From Comamonas sp. B21-038 (GTDB taxonomy: Bacteria > Pseudomonadota > Gammaproteobacteria > Burkholderiales > Burkholderiaceae_C), in the NCBI RefSeq assembly GCF_022387135.1, contig NZ_CP092462.1, positions 3,596,001 through 3,660,000 on the forward strand: DNA of 64,000 bases, written 5' to 3'. The notes beneath the pieces are model-generated. The model had not been told where the DNA came from. It ran no database searches and saw only the letters and a program-made list of their open reading frames with translations. The translations under genes were made by a program, and so were the position numbers. Of the stretch, positions 43,334-52,761 are shown piece after piece. Each line of letters starts with the position of its first letter. Within the stretch, counting starts at the first letter, position 1.

Positions 43334-44221
43334 ATGTTCAGTTACCGCCACGCCTTCCATGCCGGCAATCATGCCGATGTGCTCAAGCACACCATCCTGA
43401 TTGCATCCCTGCAATACATGACGCAAAAAGAGGCGGCATTGGTTGCACTGGACACCCATGCCGGGGCGGGCCTGTACCGCCTGGACGGCGACTACGCCAC
43501 GACCAGTGCCGAGGCCGACGAAGGCATTCGCCGCCTCGAAGGCGTCAAGGACCTGTGCCCCATGCTGCAAGACTATGTGGACATGGTCAAAGCCTTCAAC
43601 ACCAGCAGCACCTACAAGGTCTACCCGGGCTCGCCCTTCATCGCGCAGCGCCTGCTGGGCGACCGCGACAAGCTCAAGCTGTTTGAGCTGCACCCTACCG
43701 ACTGCCGTTCGTTGACGGGCAACATCGCGCAGTTGAAGGCCGGCCGCCAGGTCCAGGTGCTGCTGGAAGACGGTTTTGAAGGCGTGAAGAAATTCCTGCC
43801 CCCGCCATCGCGCCGCGCGTTCCTGCTGTGCGACCCGAGCTACGAGATGAAGACCGACTATGGCCGCGTGCTTGACATGGTGGCCGACAGCATGCAGCGC
43901 TTCCCCACCGGCACCTATGCGGTCTGGTACCCGATCATTCCGCGCCAGGAAGCCCATGACCTGCCGCGCCGCCTCAAGACCCTGGCCAACAAGTTTGGCA
44001 AGAGCTGGCTCAATGCCGAGCTGACGGTCAAGAACAGCAAGATCACCACGGCCATGCGCCAGGGTGAGGAAAAGCGCCCCGGCCTGCCTGCCAGCGGCAT
44101 GTTCCTGATCAACCCGCCCTTCACCCTGAAGGACCAGCTCAAGACCGCCCTGCCCCAAATGGCCGAGCTGCTGCAGCAGGACAGCAATGCCGGCTATGTG
44201 CTGGAGAGCGGCGGCAAGTAA
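43334..44221 (+). CDS. rlmJ: 23S rRNA A2030 N6-methyltransferase
   Basis: A 295-residue SAM-dependent methyltransferase modifying 23S rRNA at A2030 before ribosome assembly. The N-terminus MFSYRHAFHAGNHADVLKHTI is the RlmJ signature (metal-free SAM pocket), followed by LVALDTHAGAGLYRL and the catalytic RRAFLLCDPSYEMKTDY with the D-P-S-Y/F-E motif. Normal length. The gene stands alone between the rplM promoter and a bidirectional terminator. Confidence 0.95.
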   Translation: MFSYRHAFHAGNHADVLKHTILIASLQYMTQKEAALVALDTHAGAGLYRLDGDYATTSAEADEGIRRLEGVKDLCPMLQDYVDMVKAFNTSSTYKVYPGSPFIAQRLLGDRDKLKLFELHPTDCRSLTGNIAQLKAGRQVQVLLEDGFEGVKKFLPPPSRRAFLLCDPSYEMKTDYGRVLDMVADSMQRFPTGTYAVWYPIIPRQEAHDLPRRLKTLANKFGKSWLNAELTVKNSKITTAMRQGEEKRPGLPASGMFLINPPFTLKDQLKTALPQMAELLQQDSNAGYVLESGGK

Positions 44222-44249
44222 GCACCTCCAAGCCAGTCAGCCGCCATAG

Positions 44250-44287
44250 AAAAACGCAGGCCATCCATCGGATGGCCTGCGTTTTTT
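44250..44287. terminator. Bidirectional terminator between rlmJ and rlpA
   Basis: CGCAGGCCATCC and GGATGGCCTGCG pair perfectly around ATC, with AAAA before and TTTTTT after. Confidence 0.9.
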
Positions 44288-44306
44288 GCTTTTGTGCGCT
44301 GAGGCT

Positions 44307-45149
44307 TTATCTTTTGCGCCGTGCTGCAGCAGCTGCCTTGCCAGGCTTGGCCTGTGCCTTGGTGGCCGGCACCACGGCCCGCACACGGCCACGGTGTTGC
44401 ACCGCCGCCTTCGCTGCCGGCTGGCCGCGCGCACCATTACCGGCCAACGCACCGCTGCCGCGCCGCCCGGCCAGCACAAACGATGGGCAGTCGTCGTCAT
44501 CGTCATCGAGGGTCCACAGCTCCACCGGCTTGATGCCCAGGCCCAGCATGCCCAGCTCCTGGGCAGCGCCCTGGCTCAGGTCGATGATGCGGTCGCCGGC
44601 ATAAGGGCCCCGGTCATTGATGCGCACCACCACCGCCTTGCCGGTGACCATGCTGCGCACACAGACCTGGGTGCCAAAAGGCAGGGTTTTGTGTGCTGCT
44701 GTCAGGCCTTCTTTGTCAAAGCGCTCGCCATTGGCCGTCTTGCGGCCATGGAACTGGCCGCCATACCAGGAGGCCATGCCTTGCTGGTCGGCTGATCGGT
44801 AAGGGTCTTGCTTGAGGGCGGGAGGAATGTCGGGCACATCCCAGGGGCGGGACAGCCCATCGATGCTGCTGAGTGGTGCCGACGGCGGCAGCACCAGGCC
44901 CAGGCCCCGGCGCTCACCGGCCAGTGCCAGTTCCTCTGGAGCGGTCGAGGTGATGGCCGCCTCTGCGGCGGAGCGCTCGGGTGGGGTAAATGCGGCTTCG
45001 GGATGCACAGGGCCTGGCGCGGTGCTGTCCGCCTGCGCCGGCGGCGTGCCATCGACATCGCTGGGCACATGCACGCAGCCACCCGCCAGCGCGGCCAGGC
45101 TGACAGCGGCCAGCCAGCCTCGGCATCGCGATCGTGTGGATGAGGGCAA
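44307..45149 (-). CDS. rlpA: RlpA-like lytic transglycosylase lipoprotein
   Basis: A 280-residue lipoprotein. The signal ends in LAGGC, and after a Pro/Ala/Ser linker comes the double-psi beta-barrel of RlpA: GMASWYGGQFHGRKTANGERFDKEGLTAAHKTLPFGTQVCVRS and VVVRINDRGPYAGDRIIDLSQGAAQELGMLG, with the catalytic-site Asp/His pattern of septal ring transglycosylases. The C-terminus has a run of seven Asp and a Lys/Ala-rich tail instead of a SPOR domain. No ATG fits; TTG 45149, six bases after AGGAG, is the best start. It lies 71 bases after metF. Confidence 0.85.
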   Translation of the reverse strand: MPSSTRSRCRGWLAAVSLAALAGGCVHVPSDVDGTPPAQADSTAPGPVHPEAAFTPPERSAAEAAITSTAPEELALAGERRGLGLVLPPSAPLSSIDGLSRPWDVPDIPPALKQDPYRSADQQGMASWYGGQFHGRKTANGERFDKEGLTAAHKTLPFGTQVCVRSMVTGKAVVVRINDRGPYAGDRIIDLSQGAAQELGMLGLGIKPVELWTLDDDDDDCPSFVLAGRRGSGALAGNGARGQPAAKAAVQHRGRVRAVVPATKAQAKPGKAAAAARRKR

Positions 45150-45220
45150 CAGCAACTCCTGGTCTTTCCGCGCTTGGGCACATTCGGGGCCACCACGCTG
45201 CAAGACCACAGCGCTGTTGG

Positions 45221-46048
45221 CTACAGCCCCAGCCGGTCGCAGATCGCCAGTGTGGCTGCGCTTTGGTTCATGGTGTAGAAGTGCAGACCGACGGCACCAC
45301 GGCGGCGCAGGTCCTCGCACATCTGGGTCACTACATCCAGGCCAAAGGCACGGATGCTGGCAACATCATCTCCATAGCCTTGCAGTCGCAGACGAATCCA
45401 GCGCGGGATCTCGGCACCGCAGGCATCCGAAAAGCGCATCAGCTGCGTCGATCCGGTGATCGGCATAATACCCGGGATGACCGGCAGGTCCACACCGCGT
45501 TTTTGTAAATCTTCTTGAAATCTGCAAAAGGCATCGGCGTTGAAGAAGTACTGCGTGATGGCCGAATCTGCCCCGGCTTTCACCTTGGCCAGAAAGGCCT
45601 GCAGGTCCGCTTCCGGGCTGCGCGCTTGCGGATGCATCTCCGGATAGGCGGCCACTTCGATGTGGAAATCCTGGCCGAATTCGTCGCGGATAAACGTCAC
45701 CAAATCGCTGGCGTAGTGGAACTCACCGCCCAGGCCGTAGCCGCTGGGCAGGTCGCCGCGCAAGGCCACCAGGCGCTTGACGCCCATGTCCTTGAGCTGC
45801 TGCAGTTGCGCGCGCACCGTTTGTTTAGTGGCACCCACACACGAGAAGTGCGATGCCGCATCCACACCTTCGTCGAGGATGGCCTTGACCACGCCAAAGG
45901 TGCCCTCTTGCGTGGAGCCGCCCGCGCCATAAGTGACCGAGCAAAACTGGGGCTTGCGCGCATACAGCGCCTGGCGCACCACGCGCAGCTTCTCAGCGCC
46001 TTCGGGCGTCTTGGGCGGGAAAAATTCAAAACTGATCGGAAAAGACAT
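45221..46048 (-). CDS. metF: 5,10-Methylenetetrahydrofolate reductase
   Basis: A 275-residue FAD enzyme reducing 5,10-methylene-THF to 5-methyl-THF for methionine synthesis. FEFFPPKTPEGAEKL, CSVTYGAGGSTQEGT, LVALRGDLPSGYG and AITQYFFNADAFCRF are family marks. It lies 24 bases after tlyA and downstream of ahcY on the same strand, so it may be partly covered by the SAH-regulated transcript that serves the methyl cycle. Confidence 0.96.
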   Translation of the reverse strand: MSFPISFEFFPPKTPEGAEKLRVVRQALYARKPQFCSVTYGAGGSTQEGTFGVVKAILDEGVDAASHFSCVGATKQTVRAQLQQLKDMGVKRLVALRGDLPSGYGLGGEFHYASDLVTFIRDEFGQDFHIEVAAYPEMHPQARSPEADLQAFLAKVKAGADSAITQYFFNADAFCRFQEDLQKRGVDLPVIPGIMPITGSTQLMRFSDACGAEIPRWIRLRLQGYGDDVASIRAFGLDVVTQMCEDLRRRGAVGLHFYTMNQSAATLAICDRLGL

Positions 46049-46071
46049 CAGCGTCTCCAGGTCCTCAACAC

Positions 46072-47274
46072 TTAACGTTCGTTGCGCTTTTTCTGCTTCG
46101 AGCGCGCGGGCCCCGGCTGGCCAAAACTGGCCGCTTCCGGATCCACGTACAGCTCCTGCAGATCACGCTTGGCACGCATATCGGCACGCGAGGGGCGCTT
46201 GGCAGCGGCCTTTTTCGCAGGCGCGGCCGGGGCATCCGCACTGGCATCGGCAGCTGCAGGCACGGGCGCCTTGACGACCGCGCCTTGCTGGGCATGCACA
46301 AAGAACTCATGGTTGCCGTCGCCGCCATCAATGGCCGAATCCATCCATTGCTTGACCTCCAGGCCCAGCTCGGCGAGGCAGGCGCGGATGCGCTGTTCCA
46401 CCTCGGCATACAAGGCCTTGTCGCGCACAATGCCGCCCTTGCCAATCTGGCCGGGCTGCAGCTCGAACTGGGGCTTGACCAGCATCAGCAGCTGGCCGCC
46501 GGGCTTGAGCACGCTCACCACCGCTGGCAGCACCAAGGTCAGCGAGATGAACGACAGATCGCCGGTGACAAAGTCAAACTCGGGGCGGATATCGATGTTC
46601 TCGGTACCGGGTCGGCGGCGGCGCTCGACGGGGGCCGTGCCCTCCGCCTTGGCGCGCTGCTTGGCACTGCGCTCAGCCTTGAAGTCCTCGATCTCCTGCT
46701 CTTTGGCGTCCTGGCTGTCGTCGTATTCGTCATCGACCTGGCCGCCATTGCGCATCCAGGCATAAGGGGCCACCGGCTGGGTGTCGTTGTCCTCTTCTTC
46801 CAGCACGATCTCGGTCAAGGCCAGATCGCAGGCCGCTTCCAGGGATTCAGGCGTCAGCGCGCGGGCATTGAAGCCCTCGACACAGACCACGCGCTCATCA
46901 GCGCGCAGGCGCTCATGCAGTTGGCCCGTGCCCACATCCACACCGATCACCTGCCGGGCACCGGCCTGCAGCAGGCAGTCGGTAAAGCCACCGGTGCTCT
47001 GGCCCGCGTCCAGGCAGCGCAAGTCCTTGACCACCAGGCCGGTCGCCGCCAAGGCGCCTTCCAGCTTGAGGCCGCCGCGCGAGATGTACTTGGCTTCCGA
47101 GTCATCGAGCAGCTCCACATCGGCGCCTGCTGGAATCTCGTCACCGTTCTTGGCGACCTTGATCCAGGGGGCCAGCGAGGTGGTGCGCCACTGCACACCC
47201 GCAGCAATCAGGCGCTGCGCCTGCGAGCGGGTCGACGCCAGGCCCGTTTCCACCAAAAACACATCTGCGCGCAT
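46072..47274 (-). CDS. tlyA: TlyA-type rRNA 2'-O-methyltransferase with a long insertion
   Basis: A 400-residue protein, clearly longer than the usual 240-270. An S4 domain (MRADVFLVETGLASTRSQAQRLIAAG) and an FtsJ-type methyltransferase (YISRGGLKLEGAL, LDAGQSTGGFTDCLLQAGA, GVDVG) are followed by an acidic/charged insertion of about 80 residues (about 150-230, DDEYDDSQDAKEQEIEDFKAERSAKQ) before FDFVTGDLSFISLTLVLPA. An Ala/Lys-rich tail of about 60 residues ends the protein. AAGGAACGCGC precedes ATG 47274. TlyA methylates 16S and 23S rRNA in mycobacteria. The insertion splits the methyltransferase fold but leaves all visible motifs. Confidence 0.88.
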   Translation of the reverse strand: MRADVFLVETGLASTRSQAQRLIAAGVQWRTTSLAPWIKVAKNGDEIPAGADVELLDDSEAKYISRGGLKLEGALAATGLVVKDLRCLDAGQSTGGFTDCLLQAGARQVIGVDVGTGQLHERLRADERVVCVEGFNARALTPESLEAACDLALTEIVLEEEDNDTQPVAPYAWMRNGGQVDDEYDDSQDAKEQEIEDFKAERSAKQRAKAEGTAPVERRRRPGTENIDIRPEFDFVTGDLSFISLTLVLPAVVSVLKPGGQLLMLVKPQFELQPGQIGKGGIVRDKALYAEVEQRIRACLAELGLEVKQWMDSAIDGGDGNHEFFVHAQQGAVVKAPVPAAADASADAPAAPAKKAAAKRPSRADMRAKRDLQELYVDPEAASFGQPGPARSKQKKRNER

Positions 47275-47343
47275 GCGCGTTCCTTCAATCAAAACGACCG
47301 GCCGGCCCGCCAGGCGGAGCAGCCAGTCTTCACAACAAATGCC

Positions 47344-47512
47344 CTAGGGACCCTCTGCAAAACTCCCTGCCGTGGTCTGAACGCGGTCTCGGGCGATCCG
47401 CTTCGTTGTCTTCCTTGTCAATAGCTACGGCTATTGACTGCAAAAGACGCCTTGCGGCTCATCCCGATCCGCGTCCATCCCGCTTGGCGAGGGTTTTGCA
47501 GAGGATGCCTAG
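47344..47512. mobile_element. MITE, IS5-type, 161 bp with CTAG duplication
   Basis: CCTCTGCAAAAC (47352-47363) and GTTTTGCAGAGG (47493-47504) are inverted. The match extends outward, with two mismatches, to ends 16 bases long, and both ends are flanked by CTAG (47344-47347 and 47509-47512), the four-base target duplication of many IS5-family elements. It has no coding capacity. It sits between ahcY and tlyA and may carry a transcription-altering structure. Confidence 0.7.
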
Positions 47513-47668
47513 AGGGCTGCAGCGCCAGGCGGCACCGAAGAGTGTCACCTAGCGCTGCCCCAGAGGCGCCAAGACGGCCCATGAGACGAGGCGCAAAGCC
47601 GCAGGCAGTACAAGCGTACGACAAGGCGAAGCAACGACGTATCAGGGGCCGTATTGGCGGCTCCTGGC
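47513..47668. other. Intergenic remainder between the MITE and ahcY
   Basis: GC-rich, without an open frame of coding character. No strong terminator with a T run is seen after ahcY. The sequence around 47570-47650 may be a dispersed repeat, but nothing in this window matches it. Confidence 0.35.
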
Positions 47669-49099
47669 TTAGTAGCGGTAGGTTTCGGGCTTGTAAGGGC
47701 CTTCCTTCTTCACGCCGATGTAGTCCGCTTGCGCCTGGGTCAGCTCGGTCAGCTGGGCGCCGACCTTCTTCAGGTGCAGGCGTGCGACCTTCTCGTCCAG
47801 CACCTTGGGCAGCACATAGACCTTGCCCACTTCGTAGGCGTCGGGGCGGGTGAACAGCTCGATCTGCGCCAGGGTCTGGTTGGCAAAGGAGTTGGACATC
47901 ACAAAGCTGGGGTGGCCGGTGGCGCAACCCAGGTTCACCAGGCGGCCCTTGGCCAGCAGGATGATCTTCTTGCCATCGGGGAAGGTGATGTGGTCGACTT
48001 GCGGCTTGATCTCTTCCCACTCGTACTTCTCGATCGATGCGACATCGATTTCGTTGTCGAAGTGACCGATGTTGCAGACGATGGCCTCGTCCTTCATCGC
48101 GACCATGTGCTCGTGGCGGATGATGTCCTTGTTGCCGGTGGTGGTCACGAAGATGTCGCACTTGTCAGCGGCGTACTCCATGGTCACGACCTTGTAGCCT
48201 TCCATCGCGGCCTGCAGGGCGTTGATCGGGTCGATCTCGGTCACCCAGACCTGGGCGCGCAGCGCAGTCAGCGCCTGGGCGCAGCCCTTGCCCACGTCAC
48301 CGTAGCCAGCGACCACGGCCACCTTGCCGGCGATCATCACATCGGTTGCGCGCTTGATGCCGTCCACCAGCGATTCGCGGCAGCCGTAGAGGTTGTCGAA
48401 CTTGGACTTGGTCACCGAGTCGTTGACGTTGATCGCGCGGAACAGCAGCGAGCCGTTGGCCGACATTTCGTTCAGGCGGTGCACGCCGGTGGTGGTCTCT
48501 TCGGTCACGCCCAGAATCTGGGCCGACTTGCGGCTGTACCAGGTCGGATCGACGGCCAGCTTGGCCTTGATCGCAGCAAACACGATCTTCTCTTCTTCGC
48601 TGCCGGGGTTGGCCAGCACGGAGATGTCCTTCTCGGCCTTCTTGCCCAGGTGCATCAGCATCGTCGCATCGCCGCCGTCGTCCAGGATCATGTTCGGGCC
48701 TTCGCCTTCGGTGCCCTTGGCGCCGAATTCAAAGATCGCGTGGGTGTAGTCCCAGTAGTCCTTCAGCGACTCGCCCTTGATCGCGTACACGGGCACGCCG
48801 GTTTCGGCGATGGCGGCAGCGGCGTGGTCCTGGGTCGAGAAGATATTGCACGAGGCCCAGCGCACTTGGGCGCCCAGGGCCGTCAGCGTCTCGATCAGCA
48901 CGGCGGTCTGGATGGTCATGTGCAGCGAGCCGGTGATGCGCGCGCCCTTCAAGGGCTGGGCAGCAGCGAACTCTTCACGCACGGCCATCAGGCCAGGCAT
49001 TTCGGTTTCGGCGATCTTGATTTCCTTGCGGCCCCAAGCGGCCAGGGAAATATCGGTAATCGCAGAGTCAGCGGGATTGAAGCGAACAGCAGCGTTCAT
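47669..49099 (-). CDS. ahcY: S-adenosylhomocysteinase
   Basis: A 476-residue NAD-dependent enzyme splitting S-adenosylhomocysteine into adenosine and homocysteine in the methyl cycle. It has [48 protein letters not shown], the NAD site [15 protein letters not shown] and the C-terminal KPETYRY. The length includes the insert usual in proteobacteria. TGGAGAAAACC precedes ATG 49099. A SAH riboswitch in the leader turns it on when SAH builds up. Confidence 0.98.
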   Translation of the reverse strand: MNAAVRFNPADSAITDISLAAWGRKEIKIAETEMPGLMAVREEFAAAQPLKGARITGSLHMTIQTAVLIETLTALGAQVRWASCNIFSTQDHAAAAIAETGVPVYAIKGESLKDYWDYTHAIFEFGAKGTEGEGPNMILDDGGDATMLMHLGKKAEKDISVLANPGSEEEKIVFAAIKAKLAVDPTWYSRKSAQILGVTEETTTGVHRLNEMSANGSLLFRAINVNDSVTKSKFDNLYGCRESLVDGIKRATDVMIAGKVAVVAGYGDVGKGCAQALTALRAQVWVTEIDPINALQAAMEGYKVVTMEYAADKCDIFVTTTGNKDIIRHEHMVAMKDEAIVCNIGHFDNEIDVASIEKYEWEEIKPQVDHITFPDGKKIILLAKGRLVNLGCATGHPSFVMSNSFANQTLAQIELFTRPDAYEVGKVYVLPKVLDEKVARLHLKKVGAQLTELTQAQADYIGVKKEGPYKPETYRY

Positions 49100-49176
49100 G
49101 GTTTTCTCCAAAAATTGAATGAAAAACCACGTTCCGCGGAAGAAGGGGAAAGACCATCTCACCGCACAGAAAGCGT

Positions 49177-49270
49177 GGGTGAGCGTCGTTGCGAGATGAA
49201 ATCCGAGCCTCACGCCCCGTTGTGGTCTGGCGCCTGCCAGACTGGGAAACGCTGCAACGCTCCTCGGATG
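49177..49270 (-). promoter_or_regulatory. SAH riboswitch
   Basis: On the minus strand TCCGAGGAGCGTTGC opens the element, the P1 stem closes with GGCTCGGA, and the pseudoknot strand is CAACGACGCTCAC, pairing with GAGCG. These are the conserved parts of the S-adenosylhomocysteine riboswitch, which sits in front of ahcY in beta- and gammaproteobacteria and raises expression on binding SAH. A TATAAT (49283-49278) lies just upstream, overlapping the end of kdpE, and gives a leader of about 170 nt. Confidence 0.92.
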
Positions 49271-49289
49271 GAGTGCGATTATAAGGGCA

Positions 49290-49994
49290 TCAGCCCTGTA
49301 ACCCCACCAGGCGGTAGCCCACTTGCAACTCGGTGAGCAGATGCCGGGGCTGGGCCGGCTCGGCCTCGATCTTCTGGCGCAGGTTGGCCATGTGCACGCG
49401 CAGGTAATGCGGCCGGTCCAGGTACTCCGGCCCCCAGACCTGCAGCAGCAGCTGGCGGTGCGTCAGCACCCGGCCCTGGCCGGCAATCAGGGCCGCCAGC
49501 AGCCGGAACTCGATAGGGGTCAGGTGCACGGCCACGCCCGCCTGGCGCACCTCATGCGTGGCCAGGTCCACCTCCACATCGCCAAAACGCACCGTGCTGC
49601 CAGGCTTGTCGCCGCCGCTGCGCTGGCCCCGGCGCAGCATCACGCGCAGCCGCGCCAGCAACTCGGGCACGCCAAAGGGCTTGCTCAGGTAGTCATCGGC
49701 ACCGGCATCCAGTGCGGCCACCTTTTCCTCTTCTTGGTCGCGGGCCGAGAGCACCAGCACCGGCAGCCCACTCCAGCCGCGCAGCTCGGTGATCAAGGTC
49801 TTGCCATCGGCATCGGGCAGGCCCAGGTCCAGCACCAGCGCATCGGGCTGCCGGCTGGCCGCCTCGATCAGACCGCGCCGGGCGCTGTCGGCTTCAAAGA
49901 CCTGCCAGCCTTCGTCCTCCATGGCCAGACGCACAAAGCGGCGGATATTGGGATCGTCGTCCACCAGGAGGATGCGGGGGGCTGCAAGCGTCAT
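49290..49994 (-). CDS. kdpE: KdpE response regulator
   Basis: A 234-residue OmpR-type regulator. The receiver has [18 protein letters not shown], phospho-Asp in [10 protein letters not shown], the Thr/Ser switch in [27 protein letters not shown]; the winged helix has [32 protein letters not shown] and [13 protein letters not shown]. It should respond to KdpD and activate the potassium-uptake operon. It is separated from kdpD by the 7.5-kb cob cluster although both lie on the same strand. Confidence 0.93.
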   Translation of the reverse strand: MTLAAPRILLVDDDPNIRRFVRLAMEDEGWQVFEADSARRGLIEAASRQPDALVLDLGLPDADGKTLITELRGWSGLPVLVLSARDQEEEKVAALDAGADDYLSKPFGVPELLARLRVMLRRGQRSGGDKPGSTVRFGDVEVDLATHEVRQAGVAVHLTPIEFRLLAALIAGQGRVLTHRQLLLQVWGPEYLDRPHYLRVHMANLRQKIEAEPAQPRHLLTELQVGYRLVGLQG

Positions 49995-50106
49995 GCGCCC
50001 GATTGTGACAAAAAACCGGGGTGGTTTGCGCCTGTGTACCGAGAGGAAGCGGGCACTTCGCTACACTTCAGCACCCTGGCACTGCTGCTGCACTGCCGCC
50101 TGCCCC

Positions 50107-51381
50107 ATGGTTGCAAGCCCACCTTCTTCCCCTCCACAGACCCAAGGCTGGTGCCCTGGCGCCTGGCAGCCCATGGCCTCCGGCGATGGGCTGGTGGTGC
50201 GGGTGCGGCCGCCGTTGGGCCAGCTGTCGGCCGCGCAGGCACAGCGTCTGGCCGAGCTGGCAGAGGCGCATGGCGCCGGCCTGCTGGAGCTCACCAGCCG
50301 CGCCAATATCCAGCTGCGCGGCGTGGCCCCCGATCAGCACAGCAGCCTGCTCGATGCGCTGGCCGCCCAAGGCCTGCTGGACCCTGACGCGCGCCAGGAG
50401 CAGCTGCGCAACCTGGTCATCGATCCGCTGTGCGCACCCGATGACGGCGTGCTGGCACTGGCCGAGGCACTGCAGCAGGCGCTGGTGGCCGACACAGCGC
50501 TGGATGGCCTGCCCGCCAAGTTTGGCTTCTCGCTGGCCAGTGGCCGCCATGGTGGCATGGCCGAGGTGGCCGCCGATGTGCAGCTGGTGCGCGATGGCAC
50601 CCAGGGCTGGCGGCTGCAGGTGCCCGGCCAGCCCGTCGCCTGGCAGGCTCACAGCGCAACCCTCACCGTGCAAGCCGCGCTGGTACTGGCCCGCTGGTGC
50701 GCCGCCCAGGCCCGCGCACGGCGTGCAGCGGGTGAACACCCGGGCCGCCTGCCCCAGCTGCTGCGCCAGGCGCAGGCCCAGCCAGGCGCATGGCCGCTCT
50801 TGGCCTTGCCCGCTGGCCTGCGCGAAGTCCCCTCTTATCTGCCTGCCGATGGCAGCCCAGCACCTGGCTGGCAATGCGGCCTGGGCCTCTTGGTGGCCGC
50901 GCCGCTGGGCCGGGTCACTGCCGGCGCATTGGCGCGCCTGGCCCGCAGCGGCATCCGCAGTCTGCGGCTGACCCCCTGGCGCATGCTGCTGGTCGAAGGC
51001 CTGGCGCCTTCCGGCAGCGCAGTGCTGGCAGCGGCAGGCCTGGACGACCCCGCGCACTGGATCCGCGATCCGCAAGATGCCCGCCTGCGCGTGTCGGCCT
51101 GCAGTGGCGCGCCCGGCTGCCGCCAGGCGCTGGCGCCTACGCAGGATCTGGCGCTGGCGCTGGCCCGCCATGTGCCCGATGGCGCGCACCTGCATGTCTC
51201 GGGCTGCGCCAAGGGCTGTGCACGCCAGCTGCCGTCGACCGTGACCTTGGTGGCGCAAGCGGGCCCGGATGGGCCCGTGTTTGGCTACGCCCGCGATGCG
51301 ACGGCCCAGGCCGCCCCCGATTCCCGCTGGAGCGCGCGCAGTCTGCGCGACAATCCCGGGCTGATGTTTGAAGAAATCTAA
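50107..51381 (+). CDS. cobG: Precorrin-3B synthase
   Basis: A 424-residue nitrite/sulphite-reductase-like enzyme that uses O2 to make precorrin-3B in the aerobic cobalamin pathway. Two ferredoxin-like halves (LLELTSRANIQLRG, and the second after about residue 240) carry the 4Fe-4S Cys set: ACSGAPGCRQAL and HVSGCAKGCARQ. ATG 50107 gives MVASPPS; the frame is open further upstream without family match. It overlaps the next gene by TAATG. No cobalamin riboswitch is seen in the 112 bases upstream. Confidence 0.88.
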   Translation: MVASPPSSPPQTQGWCPGAWQPMASGDGLVVRVRPPLGQLSAAQAQRLAELAEAHGAGLLELTSRANIQLRGVAPDQHSSLLDALAAQGLLDPDARQEQLRNLVIDPLCAPDDGVLALAEALQQALVADTALDGLPAKFGFSLASGRHGGMAEVAADVQLVRDGTQGWRLQVPGQPVAWQAHSATLTVQAALVLARWCAAQARARRAAGEHPGRLPQLLRQAQAQPGAWPLLALPAGLREVPSYLPADGSPAPGWQCGLGLLVAAPLGRVTAGALARLARSGIRSLRLTPWRMLLVEGLAPSGSAVLAAAGLDDPAHWIRDPQDARLRVSACSGAPGCRQALAPTQDLALALARHVPDGAHLHVSGCAKGCARQLPSTVTLVAQAGPDGPVFGYARDATAQAAPDSRWSARSLRDNPGLMFEEI

Positions 51382-52010
51382 TGGTTCATACCTACGAAAC
51401 CAATGGCGCCGAGATCTATCGGCAGTCTTTCGCCACCATTCGCCGCGAGGCCGACCTGCAGCGCTTCACCCCCGGTGAGGAGCGCGTAACGGTACGCATG
51501 ATCCATGCCGCCGGCATGGTCGAGCTGGCCGCGCATGTGCAGTTCTCCGCCGGTGTCGTGGCCGCCGGCCAGCGCGCGCTGGAGGCGGGCGCTCCCGTGC
51601 TATGCGATGTGCGCATGGTCAGCGAAGGCATTACCCGCTCGCGCCTGCCCGCAGGCAATCCGGTGATCTGCACCCTGCATGAACCCGGTGTGGCCGAGCT
51701 GGCGCAGAAGATGAACAACACCCGCAGCGCGGCGGCGCTGGAGCTGTGGCGCCCGCACCTGGCCGGCGCCGTCGTGGCGATTGGCAATGCGCCGACCGCC
51801 CTCTTTCACCTGCTCAACATGCTGCAGGACCCGGGCTGCCCCCGCCCTGCGGCCATCATCGGCTGCCCGGTGGGCTTTATCGGCGCGGCCGAATCCAAGC
51901 AGGCGCTGATGCAGGACCTGCCCGTGCCCGCGATGATCGTGCGCGGCCGCCTGGGCGGCTCGGCGATGACCGTGGCCGCCGTCAATGCCATGGCCAGCCA
52001 TGTTGAATAA
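51381..52010 (+). CDS. cobH: Precorrin-8X methylmutase
   Basis: A 209-residue isomerase moving the C-11 methyl to C-12 to give hydrogenobyrinate. IYRQSFATIRREADLQRF and the catalytic His in VRMIHAAGMVELA are present, as are DVRMVSEGITRSRLPAG and IIGCPVGFIGAAESKQAL. It begins on the last base of the cobG stop, and cobI begins inside its end. Confidence 0.95.
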   Translation: MVHTYETNGAEIYRQSFATIRREADLQRFTPGEERVTVRMIHAAGMVELAAHVQFSAGVVAAGQRALEAGAPVLCDVRMVSEGITRSRLPAGNPVICTLHEPGVAELAQKMNNTRSAAALELWRPHLAGAVVAIGNAPTALFHLLNMLQDPGCPRPAAIIGCPVGFIGAAESKQALMQDLPVPAMIVRGRLGGSAMTVAAVNAMASHVE

Positions 52011-52761
52011 GACCCACCTGGCCGCGCCGGGCCTCATCTGCGTGGGCCTGGGCCCGGGCGACCCCGAGCTGATGAGCATCAAGGCCGACCGCCTGGTGCG
52101 TGGCGCCCGCCATGTGGCCTTTTTCCGCAAAAAAGGCCGGCCCGGCAAGGCCCGCCAGCTGGTCGAGGGCATGCTCAGCAGCGAGGCTGCCGAGTACCCG
52201 ATGGAATACCCGGTGACCACCGAAATCCCGGTGGACAGCCCCGCCTATGTGCAGCAGCTGGCCCAGTTCTATGACGACTGGTGCCTGCGCCTGGCCGCGC
52301 TGGCCAAGCAGGAGCAGGTCGTCGTGCTCTGCGAAGGTGACCCCTTTCTCTACGGCTCCTTCATGCACCTCTACACCCGGCTGCGCGCGCGCGGCGATGT
52401 GGACCTGCAGGTGGTGCCCGGCATCCCCGGCATGGTGGGCTGCTGGCATGCCACCGGTGAGCCCATCACCTGGGGTGACGATGTGCTGAGCGTGATGACG
52501 GGCACCCTGTCCGAAGACGAGCTGGTGCGCCGCATGGACACGGCCGATGCGCTGGTGGTGATGAAGGTGGGCCGCAACCTGCCCCGCATCCGCCGCGCAC
52601 TGGCCCGCGCAGGCCGGGCCGATGCCGCCTGGCTGGTGCAAAACGGCACCACCGAGCAGCAGCAGGTGGCGCGCCTCTCAGACGTGGGCGACGAGGTCTG
52701 CCCCTACTTTGCGATCGTGCTGGTGCATGGCCAGGGCCGCCGCCCGGAGGCCGCATGGTGA
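52000..52761 (+). CDS. cobI: Precorrin-2 C20-methyltransferase
   Basis: A 253-residue SAM methyltransferase acting on precorrin-2. GLICVGLGPGDPELMSIKADRLVRGARHVAFFRKKG, LCEGDPFLYGSFMHLY and VVPGIPGMVGCWHATGEPI are typical of the tetrapyrrole methylase fold. ATG 52000 (MLNKTHLAAPG) overlaps cobH by 11 bases. The gene overlaps cobJ by seven bases. Confidence 0.95.
   Translation: MLNKTHLAAPGLICVGLGPGDPELMSIKADRLVRGARHVAFFRKKGRPGKARQLVEGMLSSEAAEYPMEYPVTTEIPVDSPAYVQQLAQFYDDWCLRLAALAKQEQVVVLCEGDPFLYGSFMHLYTRLRARGDVDLQVVPGIPGMVGCWHATGEPITWGDDVLSVMTGTLSEDELVRRMDTADALVVMKVGRNLPRIRRALARAGRADAAWLVQNGTTEQQQVARLSDVGDEVCPYFAIVLVHGQGRRPEAAW

Noticed and set aside
49995..50106. Cobalamin riboswitch in front of cobG
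   Set aside because: Only 112 bases are available and the conserved B12-box sequence is not seen.
50068..51258. Long minus-strand frame opposite cobG
   Set aside because: Antisense of cobG, whose Fe-S Cys motifs are clear; no motif or start signal in the shadow frame.
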